Assembly (NCBI RefSeq): GCF_001468485.1
Contig: NZ_LODI01000013.1
Span: 99,852-163,851 of the forward strand
DNA length: 64,000 bases
Origin: Pseudoalteromonas sp. H71
GTDB lineage: Bacteria > Pseudomonadota > Gammaproteobacteria > Enterobacterales > Alteromonadaceae
Reading direction: 5' to 3'
This document shows, one piece after another, positions 32,893 through 40,270 of the stretch; position 1 is the first letter of the stretch, and each line of letters opens with the position of its first letter. Made by a program: the position numbers and the translations under genes. The notes under the pieces are model-generated. The model saw nothing but the letters and a program-made list of their open reading frames with translations. It did not search any database and was not told where the DNA came from.

Positions 32893-33426
32893 TTATGCGA
32901 AATTCGACAAGGCAGATTTGTACGCATTTCTAGCCCCAGGGCTTAAATAAATGTCCATACCTTGGAACAGTTCAAATAGCTCAGCACCATATTTAAGTTT
33001 GAACTCTTCACTGCTAGAAAAAAGCTCTAGCTCGTTAGCGACGGTTAACTCGCAAAACAATTTCACCATTGCATTGTCTAGTGTGAATGTTGAACCAGTA
33101 AACCTGTCTTTAAATTGGATTTCTAGCACTTTGCCAAATTGAGGGAATACATAGTCTCGGTCGCATGAGCAATACAAATAAACCAATGCTTCTTCATCAT
33201 TACCAATAATCCGCGCTATTTCTTGGCGCTGGCTTAACGACACCATATTTTCATCGAAACCCGCTGTTCCATACGCGGCATGGAAGAGGCCTGCGATTTT
33301 AAGTAATTCGCTACTACCCCAGTTAATTAGAACTTTCTCAGTACCTTTTAGGTGTGCTTCCAATGAGCCATTGAGGTGGTGAAAATCACCCGCACCAAGC
33401 TCTTGCAGCATTCCAAATTTATCCAT
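32893..33426 (-). CDS. DUF6817-like protein
   Basis: Protein of 177 residues. It has an HD-like pattern near the N-terminus: FGMLQELGAGDFHHLNGSLE, then LKGTEKVLINW and LLKIAGLFHAAYGTAGF, which resembles the DUF6817 family (small metal-binding HD-type proteins). The function is not known. The ATG start (33426) was chosen because AAAGGA lies 11 bases before it; a TTG three codons upstream is less likely. The C-terminal half is helical (TVANELELFSSSEEFKLKYG). The ankyrin-repeat gene follows 26 bases later. Confidence 0.65.
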   Translation of the reverse strand: MDKFGMLQELGAGDFHHLNGSLEAHLKGTEKVLINWGSSELLKIAGLFHAAYGTAGFDENMVSLSQRQEIARIIGNDEEALVYLYCSCDRDYVFPQFGKVLEIQFKDRFTGSTFTLDNAMVKLFCELTVANELELFSSSEEFKLKYGAELFELFQGMDIYLSPGARNAYKSALSNFA

Positions 33427-33445
33427 AAATATCAATTTCCTTTAG

Positions 33446-33619
33446 GCCGCATAATGAGACTGTAGAATAACTCCAACAGCCAATTTCAATTAAAAAACGA
33501 GCTCCTGTAATTAACTCTAAGCGCTTTTAAAGCATTAGGTAATGCATTTGGAACCCATAAAACACGCCGATTTTCTTTAAAAAGAGTAATTCTACATCCT
33601 CAACACCCGCTTAAGCGGC
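33446..33619. mobile_element. MITE-like element, copy 2
   Basis: About 174 bases, similar to 32107-32275. Inner arms are GACTGTAGAATAACTC and GAGTAATTCTACATCCTC; outer ends pair by a different set of bases (GCCGC with GCGGC) from copy 1. It lies between two minus-strand genes, upstream of the DUF6817-like gene. Confidence 0.65.
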
Positions 33620-33631
33620 GAAAATTGCTTT

Positions 33632-34072
33632 TCATTTTTGTCCGCTTGAAGCGTTTCTTATATGCAACATTTTCCACGGAACTTGATTGTCTTTTCTGTG
33701 AAATAAAGAGCCGTCATGGTACTGAATCCAACCGAGGTCATAGTAAAAATCAGTATCATCATAACGCCCAAGTACAAACCATTGGTCCATTCTTAAAATC
33801 ACTCCCTGAGTATGCTTCACTACTTTAATCAACTCTATTTCAGTTTCCACAGGTAACGCAGTTACATGCTCATAAATAGGGCATTGGTCAAAGCCATTAT
33901 TTTGTATTAGTTCGCTTCCCAAATCGCTATTACGCTCATTAAAGCATAAAAATAGGTCTTTTGTTGTCGTTGCTTGGCCCAAAAACTGCGGAACGTATGA
34001 CTTCTTGGTCACATCAATTGTGGTCGTGCAAGCAGTTAAAAATAAAATGGTAAATAACAGAAGATGTTTCAT
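33632..34072 (-). CDS. Hypothetical lipoprotein
   Basis: Protein of 146 residues with a lipoprotein signal (MKHLLLFTILFLTAC; lipobox LTAC). The Met that opens the signal was chosen over an ATG seven codons upstream. The mature part has two Cys (LFLCFNE, QCPIYEH) and a beta-rich C-terminal half (DQWFVLGRYDDTDFYYDLGW). I do not recognise a family. It stands first in this group of accessory minus-strand genes, next to a short element with perfect 17-bp terminal inverted repeats. Confidence 0.6.
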   Translation of the reverse strand: MKHLLLFTILFLTACTTTIDVTKKSYVPQFLGQATTTKDLFLCFNERNSDLGSELIQNNGFDQCPIYEHVTALPVETEIELIKVVKHTQGVILRMDQWFVLGRYDDTDFYYDLGWIQYHDGSLFHRKDNQVPWKMLHIRNASSGQK

Positions 34073-34096
34073 TGCACATAACAACTTTATCAAAGG

Positions 34097-34246
34097 ACAC
34101 TTTCCTCTTTTTATGAGGAATGTATGTCCTATTATTTATATTTAATATTAATAACAAATCCTGTAACACATTGCGAGTATTAAACTTTAAGTCGGATATA
34201 GTTGACCATAGCACTTTTAACAACAGGCAAAAAAGAGGAAAGTGTC
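34097..34246. mobile_element. 150-bp element with perfect 17-bp terminal inverted repeats
   Basis: GACACTTTCCTCTTTTT at 34097-34113 is matched exactly by its complement at 34230-34246. Such length and TIRs fit a MITE, although no second copy lies in the window. Immediate flanking bases give no clear target duplication. The rest of the gap up to 34473 shows nothing else. Confidence 0.5.
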
Positions 34247-34473
34247 TTCAATTTCTGACTTAGGAGGATAAACGCCATCGCTTTAGCAAATGCAGTAATT
34301 AAAGATTTAAAATAAAAACCAAAAGCTTTTTTAAACCATTTTACCACCTCTAAAAAATGGCAACGATAATATAAGTAACCACTTTAAATACAATTGTTTG
34401 TGTAAGACTATTATAAAGGTAGGTTTTTTTGCGGGTCGGAGCTGTAAAACAAAGAAGTAATTAATTATTTACT

Positions 34474-34512
34474 AAACGCGTCTACCTGCTTTTGAAACGG
34501 GTAGACACGTTT
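34474..34512 (-). terminator. Hairpin downstream of the DUF6435 gene
   Basis: AAACGCGTCTACC and GGTAGACACGTTT, 13-bp arms with one mismatch and a 13-base loop, lie 10 bases beyond the minus-strand stop codon. This is the usual place of a terminator. Confidence 0.6.
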
Positions 34513-34521
34513 AATGCGAAT

Positions 34522-34701
34522 TCACTTGGCTTTTTTAGCCTCAAGCGCTTCTATTTCACTCCAGATTTTTTCGGCTTCTTCGCTTAACATGGCGTAGCTT
34601 TTAATGTCGCCTTTACGCTGAGCTTGCATGCCTTGCTCTAATTTGGCGTCGTACTCTTTACGTAATTTTTTTGTTGGGTCTGATTTGAATATCGAAAACA
34701 T
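34522..34701 (-). CDS. DUF6435 small protein
   Basis: A 59-residue protein (60 codons with stop), charged and helical: MFSIFKSDPTKKLRKEYDAK, then LEQGMQAQRKGDIKSYAML and SEEAEKIWSEIEAL, ending KAK. This matches the DUF6435 family (formerly Lacal_2735), found across marine Gammaproteobacteria and Bacteroidetes; function unknown. It has no signal peptide. A GGGAC-like site precedes the ATG and a hairpin follows. Size, start and family pattern all support a real gene. Confidence 0.8.
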   Translation of the reverse strand: MFSIFKSDPTKKLRKEYDAKLEQGMQAQRKGDIKSYAMLSEEAEKIWSEIEALEAKKAK

Positions 34702-34844
34702 GGGACTCGCTTAATTTTATAAAAGTGATTGCATTACCATACGCTACAAAGCGATAAAAAGTTCTTTTAGCAGTAAGGCGTTTACCTTATTAAATTAAAA
34801 CAAGGTAAACGAATTATTTGCTATGCTGCGGTTACTAAACGGCT

Positions 34845-36008
34845 TTATAGCTCAGGCTCTAGGCGTTTAATACCTTGGCCATCTAAGCCTAAATAAATGT
34901 AACCATCAGCACCTTGGGCTAAACTTCTTACGCGGCCAATGCCTTCTAATATTTTTTCTTGGCTTTTTAACGTGTTTTTTTCAAGAGTAAGTGCACTTAA
35001 AAACGAAAACTTCATCGATGATAAAAGCACTTTACCTTTTAATTTAGGGTACTTGTCGCTGGTGACAAATAGCATGTCTGATGGCGCAATAGATGGTGTC
35101 CATTGTGATGTTGGCGATTGCATACCTTCTTTTGTTTGCAGGTCTGTAAATGACGTGCCGCTGTAATTTACGCCATAGCTAACTACTGGCCATCCGTAGT
35201 TTAATCCTGGTTTTATTAAATTAAGTTCGTCACCGCCTCGGGGGCCATGTTCGTGAGCCCAAAGTACATTATTTTTTGTATCAAACCACATGCCTTGCGG
35301 GTTTCGATGTCCGTAAGACCATACGGCATGTTTAGCATCGGCTTGTTTAACAAAGGGGTTATCAGTTGGAATACGGCCATCTTGATGAAGGCGATAAATT
35401 TTACCTCCATCGCGAGTAAGATCTTGCGGGTTGATGTCGCGAGAACCACGATCTCCTATTGAAAAATAAACATAGCCTTGTTTGTCAAACACAATACGGC
35501 TGCCGTAGTGTTGACCTTTTGTACTATTATGCTCACCTTTGTATAAAACGTGTGGCTCTAGTAGTTGAGTGTGATCATCGCTTAATTTTGCGCGCATTAA
35601 TGCAGTGTTACTACCACTGCCTTTGCCTTCAGCGCTTGAGTAAGTAAGGTAAAGCCATTGGTTGTTTTTATCATCGGTATGCAGTGCTAAATCAAGTAAA
35701 CCGCCTTGGCCGTTAGCATCTATATCGGGCAATCCCTTTACTTGGGTAAGCGTTGAGGTGTTTTTTCGTAACAAAAAAAGTTGGCCACTTCGCTCGGTAA
35801 TTAATAAATCACCGTTTGGTAATGCCTCTATTGCCCAAGGAATAGTCACACCCTCAGCAACGCTTATTGTTTTTACATTTAGTGGCAAACTCGACAGCGC
35901 TTTAAAATCTACTGCACTGACTGGCATAGCAGAAAGCGAAAATAAAGCAGCCGTTAGTGCGGTGCTTTTAGCAGAATGTGTATATTTTTTTGATTTTATG
36001 TTGACCAT
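34845..36008 (-). CDS. PQQ-dependent soluble sugar dehydrogenase
   Basis: Secreted protein of 387 residues from the preferred ATG, which follows GGAAA at a good distance and opens a signal peptide (KSTALTAALFSLSAMPVSA). The family is the soluble aldose dehydrogenase six-bladed propeller (Asd/GDH-B-like), which oxidises sugars with PQQ. Visible landmarks: PWAIEALPNGDLLITERSG, GQGGLLDLALH, GDRGSRDINPQDL, SYGHRNPQGMWFD and HEHGPRGGDELN, the last two carrying His and Arg residues used for PQQ and substrate. It would work in the periplasm. It stands alone; no PQQ synthesis genes are in the window, so cofactor supply is not shown. Confidence 0.9.
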   Translation of the reverse strand: MVNIKSKKYTHSAKSTALTAALFSLSAMPVSAVDFKALSSLPLNVKTISVAEGVTIPWAIEALPNGDLLITERSGQLFLLRKNTSTLTQVKGLPDIDANGQGGLLDLALHTDDKNNQWLYLTYSSAEGKGSGSNTALMRAKLSDDHTQLLEPHVLYKGEHNSTKGQHYGSRIVFDKQGYVYFSIGDRGSRDINPQDLTRDGGKIYRLHQDGRIPTDNPFVKQADAKHAVWSYGHRNPQGMWFDTKNNVLWAHEHGPRGGDELNLIKPGLNYGWPVVSYGVNYSGTSFTDLQTKEGMQSPTSQWTPSIAPSDMLFVTSDKYPKLKGKVLLSSMKFSFLSALTLEKNTLKSQEKILEGIGRVRSLAQGADGYIYLGLDGQGIKRLEPEL

Positions 36009-36282
36009 GATATTTCCAAAATTAATCAAATTAGGGTTACGTTAGCACGAGCAGTAAAAATTTGCTAAGCGTTGCGATAAGTGGGAAATGCTATTATTTT
36101 TCAGTTAGTTACCTATGTGAGGTGCAAGTTTTTAAAATAAGTAAGCTCAATTAGTAAAGTCTGTTTTTACTTTTAATGTAAGTTTACAAATACGTTTATT
36201 AATTTTGTTTAGTTTGTTTTTCATTCGAATTTTTTTAACTAAATTGTGGAAGAAATACGCTAATGGGTTGAAAACTTGAATT

Positions 36283-36306
36283 TTCAGCGTACACTTGTGC
36301 GCTGAA
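36283..36306. promoter_or_regulatory. FabR/DesT-like operator 1
   Basis: TTCAGCGnACAnnTGTnCGCTGAA is palindromic apart from the n positions. Its core AGCGTACACTTGTGCGCT resembles the E. coli FabR box (AGCGTACA..TGT..GCT). It lies about 110 bases before the reductase start. Confidence 0.65.
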
Positions 36307-36307
36307 G

Positions 36308-36333
36308 TTTGAGCTTACACTTGTATGCTCAAA
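36308..36333. promoter_or_regulatory. FabR/DesT-like operator 2
   Basis: TTTGAGCnTACAnnTGTAnGCTCAAA, a longer palindrome sharing the ACACTTGT core, with its centre 26 bases from that of operator 1. Two such boxes in a row suggest cooperative control by unsaturated-fatty-acid status. Confidence 0.65.
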
Positions 36334-36413
36334 TAAGTAAGGTTCTGATTTGTGCTAACCCTCCAGTTTGTACAAACTATTGAGCAATAGACCAATATAG
36401 AGATTTTATTAGA

Positions 36414-37457
36414 ATGTTGACGCAGGCATTAAATCAATTTTCAACGTGGTTTTTACACCATCAAACGTTTGCAGGCTACATAGAGCCAATAATGCAAGTG
36501 TTTAAACCTGCTTGGCGTGCAGGGCAATATAGAGCACAGCTGATTAGTTCAGAATCATTGAATGGTGAATTTTTGAGTTTAAAGCTCAAACCAAGTAGGC
36601 AATGGCCTGCGCATACCGCAGGGCAACACATCAGCTTAACCATTGAAATGAATGGACGATTATTAACGCGCGTTTTTACAGTTGCTTCAGGTGTTAAATA
36701 TTTCAAAGATACGGGATTGTTACGCTTGTTAATTAAAACAAGCAAACAAGGACGATTTACCGGGCTATTAAACAACAAAGCTAAAGCGGGTACATGGTGC
36801 AATATATCGGCTGCATCGGGTGAGTTTGTATTTAAAAATACACATACTCCCGCCACATTGATAGCTGGTGGGTCTGGTATAACGCCGATGCTAGCAATGC
36901 TTGACGATTACTTAGCGCAAACAACCAAAGCAGTAAATTTGGTGTATTACGCAAAATCAGGCGAGCACCAATGTGTTGATGAGTTGCGCGAATTGGCCAC
37001 ACAATTTAGTCATTTTTCATTTTTATTGTTAACACGTGAGCAGTCGAGCGACATTACCAGCAATATTAAACAGTGGGACAATCCCGATATATATTGCTGT
37101 GGGCCACTAGGTTTTATGCAAACAGTGCAAGAGTTTGCTAAAAAACATGATCTTAATTACTACCAAGAAGCGTTTGGCTTAGCGTTACCCCAAGTAAACA
37201 ATGAAGATCAGTTTACTGTAAAAGTGAACAGCCAAGCTCACATTGTTGAAGGCAATGATGTACTTCTTAGCCAGTTTGAAGCTAAAAAATTACCGGTAAA
37301 ACGTGGCTGCGGAATTGGTATTTGCCATCAGTGCCAATGTATTAAAAAATCAGGAATTGTACGTAATTTAAAAACAGGTGAAATGTCAGACAACGGCGAG
37401 CAATTAATCCAGCTTTGTATAAGCCAACCTGTGAGTGACTTGGAGTTACAATTATGA
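36414..37457 (+). CDS. Ferredoxin-fused FAD reductase, desaturase partner
   Basis: Electron-transfer protein of 347 residues: an FAD-binding domain (HTAGQHISLTIEMNGRLLTR, residues about 70-90), an NAD(P)H-binding domain (LIAGGSGITPMLAMLDDYL, then CGPLGFMQTVQEF) and a C-terminal plant-type 2Fe-2S ferredoxin. The ferredoxin Cys motif is visible (GCGIGICHQCQCIKKSG, with a last Cys in IQLCISQP), although the RGCGIGICHQC spacing should be checked. Its gene overlaps the next one by 4 bases (ATGA), and such reductases supply electrons to acyl-lipid desaturases. Family and pairing resemble DesC/DesB of Pseudomonas. Confidence 0.85.
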   Translation: MLTQALNQFSTWFLHHQTFAGYIEPIMQVFKPAWRAGQYRAQLISSESLNGEFLSLKLKPSRQWPAHTAGQHISLTIEMNGRLLTRVFTVASGVKYFKDTGLLRLLIKTSKQGRFTGLLNNKAKAGTWCNISAASGEFVFKNTHTPATLIAGGSGITPMLAMLDDYLAQTTKAVNLVYYAKSGEHQCVDELRELATQFSHFSFLLLTREQSSDITSNIKQWDNPDIYCCGPLGFMQTVQEFAKKHDLNYYQEAFGLALPQVNNEDQFTVKVNSQAHIVEGNDVLLSQFEAKKLPVKRGCGIGICHQCQCIKKSGIVRNLKTGEMSDNGEQLIQLCISQPVSDLELQL

Positions 37458-38506
37458 AAAATATAAACTTTGACCAGCTTGCAAGCGATTTAGATACCAT
37501 AAAAATGAATACGCTTGCCAAAGTAGGGCAAAAAGATGCTGACTACATTCGCTCTGTCGTTCGAAAGCAAAGGCTATGTGAGTGGAGCGGGCGAATATTA
37601 TTAATGCTTGGATTTATTCAGCCTTTACTATGGGTTGCAGGTGTTTTGTTACTGGCCTTGGCTAAAATACTCGATAATATGGAAATTGGCCATAATGTTA
37701 TGCATGGGCAATACGACTGGATGAACGACAAACAGCTTAATTCTCAGCAATATGAATGGGATATAGCCTGCGATGGTCAAAGTTGGCATCGGGTTCACAA
37801 TTTTGAGCACCATACATACACTAACATTATTGGCAAAGACCGTGATTTTGGTTATGGACTGCTGCGCTTAAGTGATGATTTCAAATGGCGCTTTAAAAAT
37901 GTGTGGCAGTTTTTTACTTATATAAATTTAAGTGTGATGTTTCAGTGGGGCGTGTCGTACCATGAACTAGCAGCAGAGCGCGTTTTCATGGGTAAAAAGA
38001 AAGAAAACCGTGAAGGGCAAGTGTCGCATACCACATTAAAACAGCGCTTTCTTAGCAAAGGCGCTAGGCAGTTAATTAAAGATTATGTGATATTTCCGTT
38101 ATTAGCAGGGCCTTTATTTTTGTGGGTGATAGCGGGTAATTTATTAGCAAATTTACTGCGTAATTTATGGACTTCGACAATTATATTTTGCGGCCACTTT
38201 ACTGAAGACACCGAAACATTTAAAGCGCAAGACTGTGTAAATGAAACACAAGGCGAGTGGTATTATCGCCAAGTATTGGGCTCGTCTAATATTAAAGGAT
38301 CAAATTGGTTTCATATTTTAACAGGGCATTTGAGTTGCCAAATTGAGCACCATTTATTTCCTGATATGCCGTCGTCGCGATATCAAGAGGTGGCACCTCA
38401 GGTACAGGCCGTTATGCAAAAGCACGGTATTGATTACCATACCGGCGGGTTTTTTAAACAGTACGGCTCGGTGTTAAAGCGAATTATTAGATACTCGTTT
38501 AAATAG
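37454..38506 (+). CDS. Membrane fatty acid desaturase
   Basis: Di-iron desaturase of 350 residues with about four hydrophobic segments. All three His boxes are present: IGHNVMHGQ (HxxxH), HNFEHHTYTN (HxxxHH) and QIEHHLFPDMPSS (HxxHH-like), as in acyl-CoA or acyl-lipid delta-9 desaturases. It introduces a double bond in the fatty acyl chain, an oxygen-dependent way to adapt membrane fluidity. Its start overlaps the stop of the ferredoxin reductase gene, so the two are translated together. FabR-like boxes upstream of the operon fit lipid-dependent control. A terminator follows at 38546. Confidence 0.9.
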   Translation: MKNINFDQLASDLDTIKMNTLAKVGQKDADYIRSVVRKQRLCEWSGRILLMLGFIQPLLWVAGVLLLALAKILDNMEIGHNVMHGQYDWMNDKQLNSQQYEWDIACDGQSWHRVHNFEHHTYTNIIGKDRDFGYGLLRLSDDFKWRFKNVWQFFTYINLSVMFQWGVSYHELAAERVFMGKKKENREGQVSHTTLKQRFLSKGARQLIKDYVIFPLLAGPLFLWVIAGNLLANLLRNLWTSTIIFCGHFTEDTETFKAQDCVNETQGEWYYRQVLGSSNIKGSNWFHILTGHLSCQIEHHLFPDMPSSRYQEVAPQVQAVMQKHGIDYHTGGFFKQYGSVLKRIIRYSFK

Positions 38507-38545
38507 CGGTAGGGCTACGTAAAGCGCGTTAAAGATTTAAAACAT

Positions 38546-38577
38546 AAACCGGCCTGTGTTAGCGTACATGCCGGTTT
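38546..38577 (+). terminator. Terminator of the desaturase operon
   Basis: AAACCGGC and GCCGGTTT arms with an inner partial stem around a 16-base centre, followed by a T-run. Confidence 0.85.
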
Positions 38578-38716
38578 TTTGTTGTTGTGATTAATTAACA
38601 TACAGTTCGTTTGGTTTTTTCTTATTGTTAATTAAAAATCCGTTACTTTAGCTATGGTTAATTGATGCGTGATTGTCATACAATGGAGAAAAATAGACCA
38701 CACAAGAGAGATTAAA

Positions 38717-39715
38717 ATGGCCGCATTTGGTACTGTGTTTATGCCGCAGATGATTCAAGCTCGTTTTTCAGATAATCAATGGAGCGAAACCTCAGTTGTT
38801 CCATGCGATAAGCTTGAGTTTCATGCTGGTGCGCACGTTCTTCATTATTCAAGCACCTGTTTTGAGGGCTTAAAAGCATTTCGTCATGACGATGGGTCTG
38901 TTTATATTTTTAGAATGGATGCAAACATAGCCCGTATGCAGCAAAGTTCTGCACTTTTAAGCTTACCAAGTTTTGATGGCGATATGCTTAAAACGATGAT
39001 TATTGATATTGTACGCCAATATGCAGATGAAACTCCATTACCGCCTGGCTCTATGTATATTCGTCCAACACATATAGGCACAGAAGCGGCAATTGGTAAG
39101 GCGGCAGCACCTTCAATGAGCTCGTTGTTATACACTTTACTTTCGCCCGTTGGTGATTATTTTGCCGGTGGTGCAACGGCACTACGTGTTTTACTTGAAG
39201 AAGATGGTATGCGCTGTGCACCTCATATGGGCATGGTTAAAAGTGGCGGTAACTACGCCAGTGCGCTTGGTCCAATTAGTGCAGCTCGCAAGCAGTATCA
39301 AGCAGACCAAATATTATTTTGCCCAGGTGGGGACGTACAAGAAACCGGTGCTGCAAACTTTATTTTGATTGATGGCAACGAAATTATAACCAAAGCGCTC
39401 GACTCCACCTTTTTACACGGTGTAACGCGTAATAGTATTTTAACGATTGCTAAAGATTTAGGCATGACGGTTAGCGAACGTAATTTTACAGTCACTGAGC
39501 TTTTAGAGCGTGCTGCAAAGCCAGGTACAGAGGCTGCGCTTTCTGGTACTGCTGCGGTATTAACGGCTGTGGGTACTTTTATTCATAACGATAAAGAATA
39601 TAAAGTAGGCACAGGGGAGCCTGGGCCAACAACCGCGCGTCTGCGCCAAGCATTGAACGACATTCAATGGGGTAAAGCAGAAGATAAACATGGTTGGTTA
39701 ACTAAAGTGGTTTAG
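38717..39715 (+). CDS. ilvE: Branched-chain amino acid aminotransferase
   Basis: PLP-dependent class IV aminotransferase of about 332 residues that interconverts leucine, isoleucine and valine with their keto acids. The catalytic Lys lies in MVKSGGNYASALGP and the phosphate-binding loop in FLHGVTRNSILTIA. Other family blocks: GLKAFRHDDGSVYIFRMDAN and QETGAANFILIDG. The ATG chosen follows AGAGAG and gives the normal N-terminus; the 16 residues upstream are not family-like. It is longer than the E. coli protein (309), as in the type found in many marine bacteria. It is monocistronic with a terminator shared with the DUF962 gene. Confidence 0.92.
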   Translation: MAAFGTVFMPQMIQARFSDNQWSETSVVPCDKLEFHAGAHVLHYSSTCFEGLKAFRHDDGSVYIFRMDANIARMQQSSALLSLPSFDGDMLKTMIIDIVRQYADETPLPPGSMYIRPTHIGTEAAIGKAAAPSMSSLLYTLLSPVGDYFAGGATALRVLLEEDGMRCAPHMGMVKSGGNYASALGPISAARKQYQADQILFCPGGDVQETGAANFILIDGNEIITKALDSTFLHGVTRNSILTIAKDLGMTVSERNFTVTELLERAAKPGTEAALSGTAAVLTAVGTFIHNDKEYKVGTGEPGPTTARLRQALNDIQWGKAEDKHGWLTKVV

Positions 39716-39754
39716 CGTTTAATACTCAATTAAGCGAATTGATATAAAGTAACC

Positions 39755-39783
39755 AAAAAGCCACCTAATTAAGGTGGCTTTTT
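39755..39783. terminator. Bidirectional terminator between ilvE and the DUF962 gene
   Basis: AAAAAGCCACCT and AGGTGGCTTTTT are perfect 12-bp arms around a 5-base loop. Confidence 0.9.
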
Positions 39784-39799
39784 GGTGCTGGTAACGTTA

Positions 39800-40114
39800 T
39801 TAAAATTTTATTTTTCCGGTGAGTATATCTTTAAACATAACCCAGTCTCCCCATAAGCTATAAAAAGGGTGCTTAAACGTGGCTGGGCGGTTTTTTTCAA
39901 AAAAGAAATGCCCAACCCACGCAAAGCCATAGCCAATAATGGGTAGCAGCCACAATAGCGCAAATTTTTGACTTAATAATGTGGTAATAATAACCATAAG
40001 TACTAATAGGCTACCTATGAAATGCAAACGGCGGCAGGTTACGTTGCGATGCTCCTTTAAATAATAAGGGTAAAAAGCTTTAAAACTGTTGAAACTAGGC
40101 TCATTTTTTTCCAT
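39800..40114 (-). CDS. DUF962/Mpo1-like membrane protein, short
   Basis: Protein of 104 residues with two hydrophobic segments. It belongs to the same family as the 167-residue protein at 29.2 kb. Potential metal ligands: KEHRNVTCRRLHFIGS and WVGHFFFEKNRPATFKHPFY. In yeast Mpo1 the same family catalyses alpha-oxidation of 2-hydroxy fatty acids. It reads opposite to ilvE and shares its terminator. An ACACTTGT core, as in the desaturase operators, lies 50 bases upstream, which would fit a lipid role, but the match is poor. Confidence 0.8.
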   Translation of the reverse strand: MEKNEPSFNSFKAFYPYYLKEHRNVTCRRLHFIGSLLVLMVIITTLLSQKFALLWLLPIIGYGFAWVGHFFFEKNRPATFKHPFYSLWGDWVMFKDILTGKIKF

Positions 40115-40157
40115 AAATCACGCTTTATTTTTATTGTATGTTTTTACTATTAAAGCG

Positions 40158-40179
40158 TAAGTTTACACTTGTTTACAGC
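40158..40179. promoter_or_regulatory. Weak FabR-like half site
   Basis: GTTTACACTTGTTTAC shares the octamer ACACTTGT (40165-40172) with the two desaturase operators, but its arms are not palindromic. It lies between the divergent DUF962 gene and the prolyl oligopeptidase. Confidence 0.2.
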
Positions 40180-40270
40180 GATAAATGGCACTTAACGCAT
40201 CTTAATAGACATAAGCTTAAAAAACTCATAAGTTATTACTAATACTTAATAAATAAAAAGAACACAAAAT

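Larger units (their letters stand above)
36030..36413. promoter_or_regulatory. Promoter region of the desaturase operon
   Basis: This 384-base gap holds two tandem palindromes (below) and AT-rich sequence. No other gene or repeat was seen. The divergent PQQ gene may share part of it. Confidence 0.5.

Noticed and set aside
32107..33619. MITE-like repeats considered as attC sites of an integron
   Set aside because: They lack RYYYAAC and GTTRRRY boxes; the two copies are much alike over their full length, unlike the variable centres of attC sites.
36414..38506. Desaturase pair as a recent horizontal acquisition
   Set aside because: Base composition and codon use look like those of the neighbours, and no mobile element is near.
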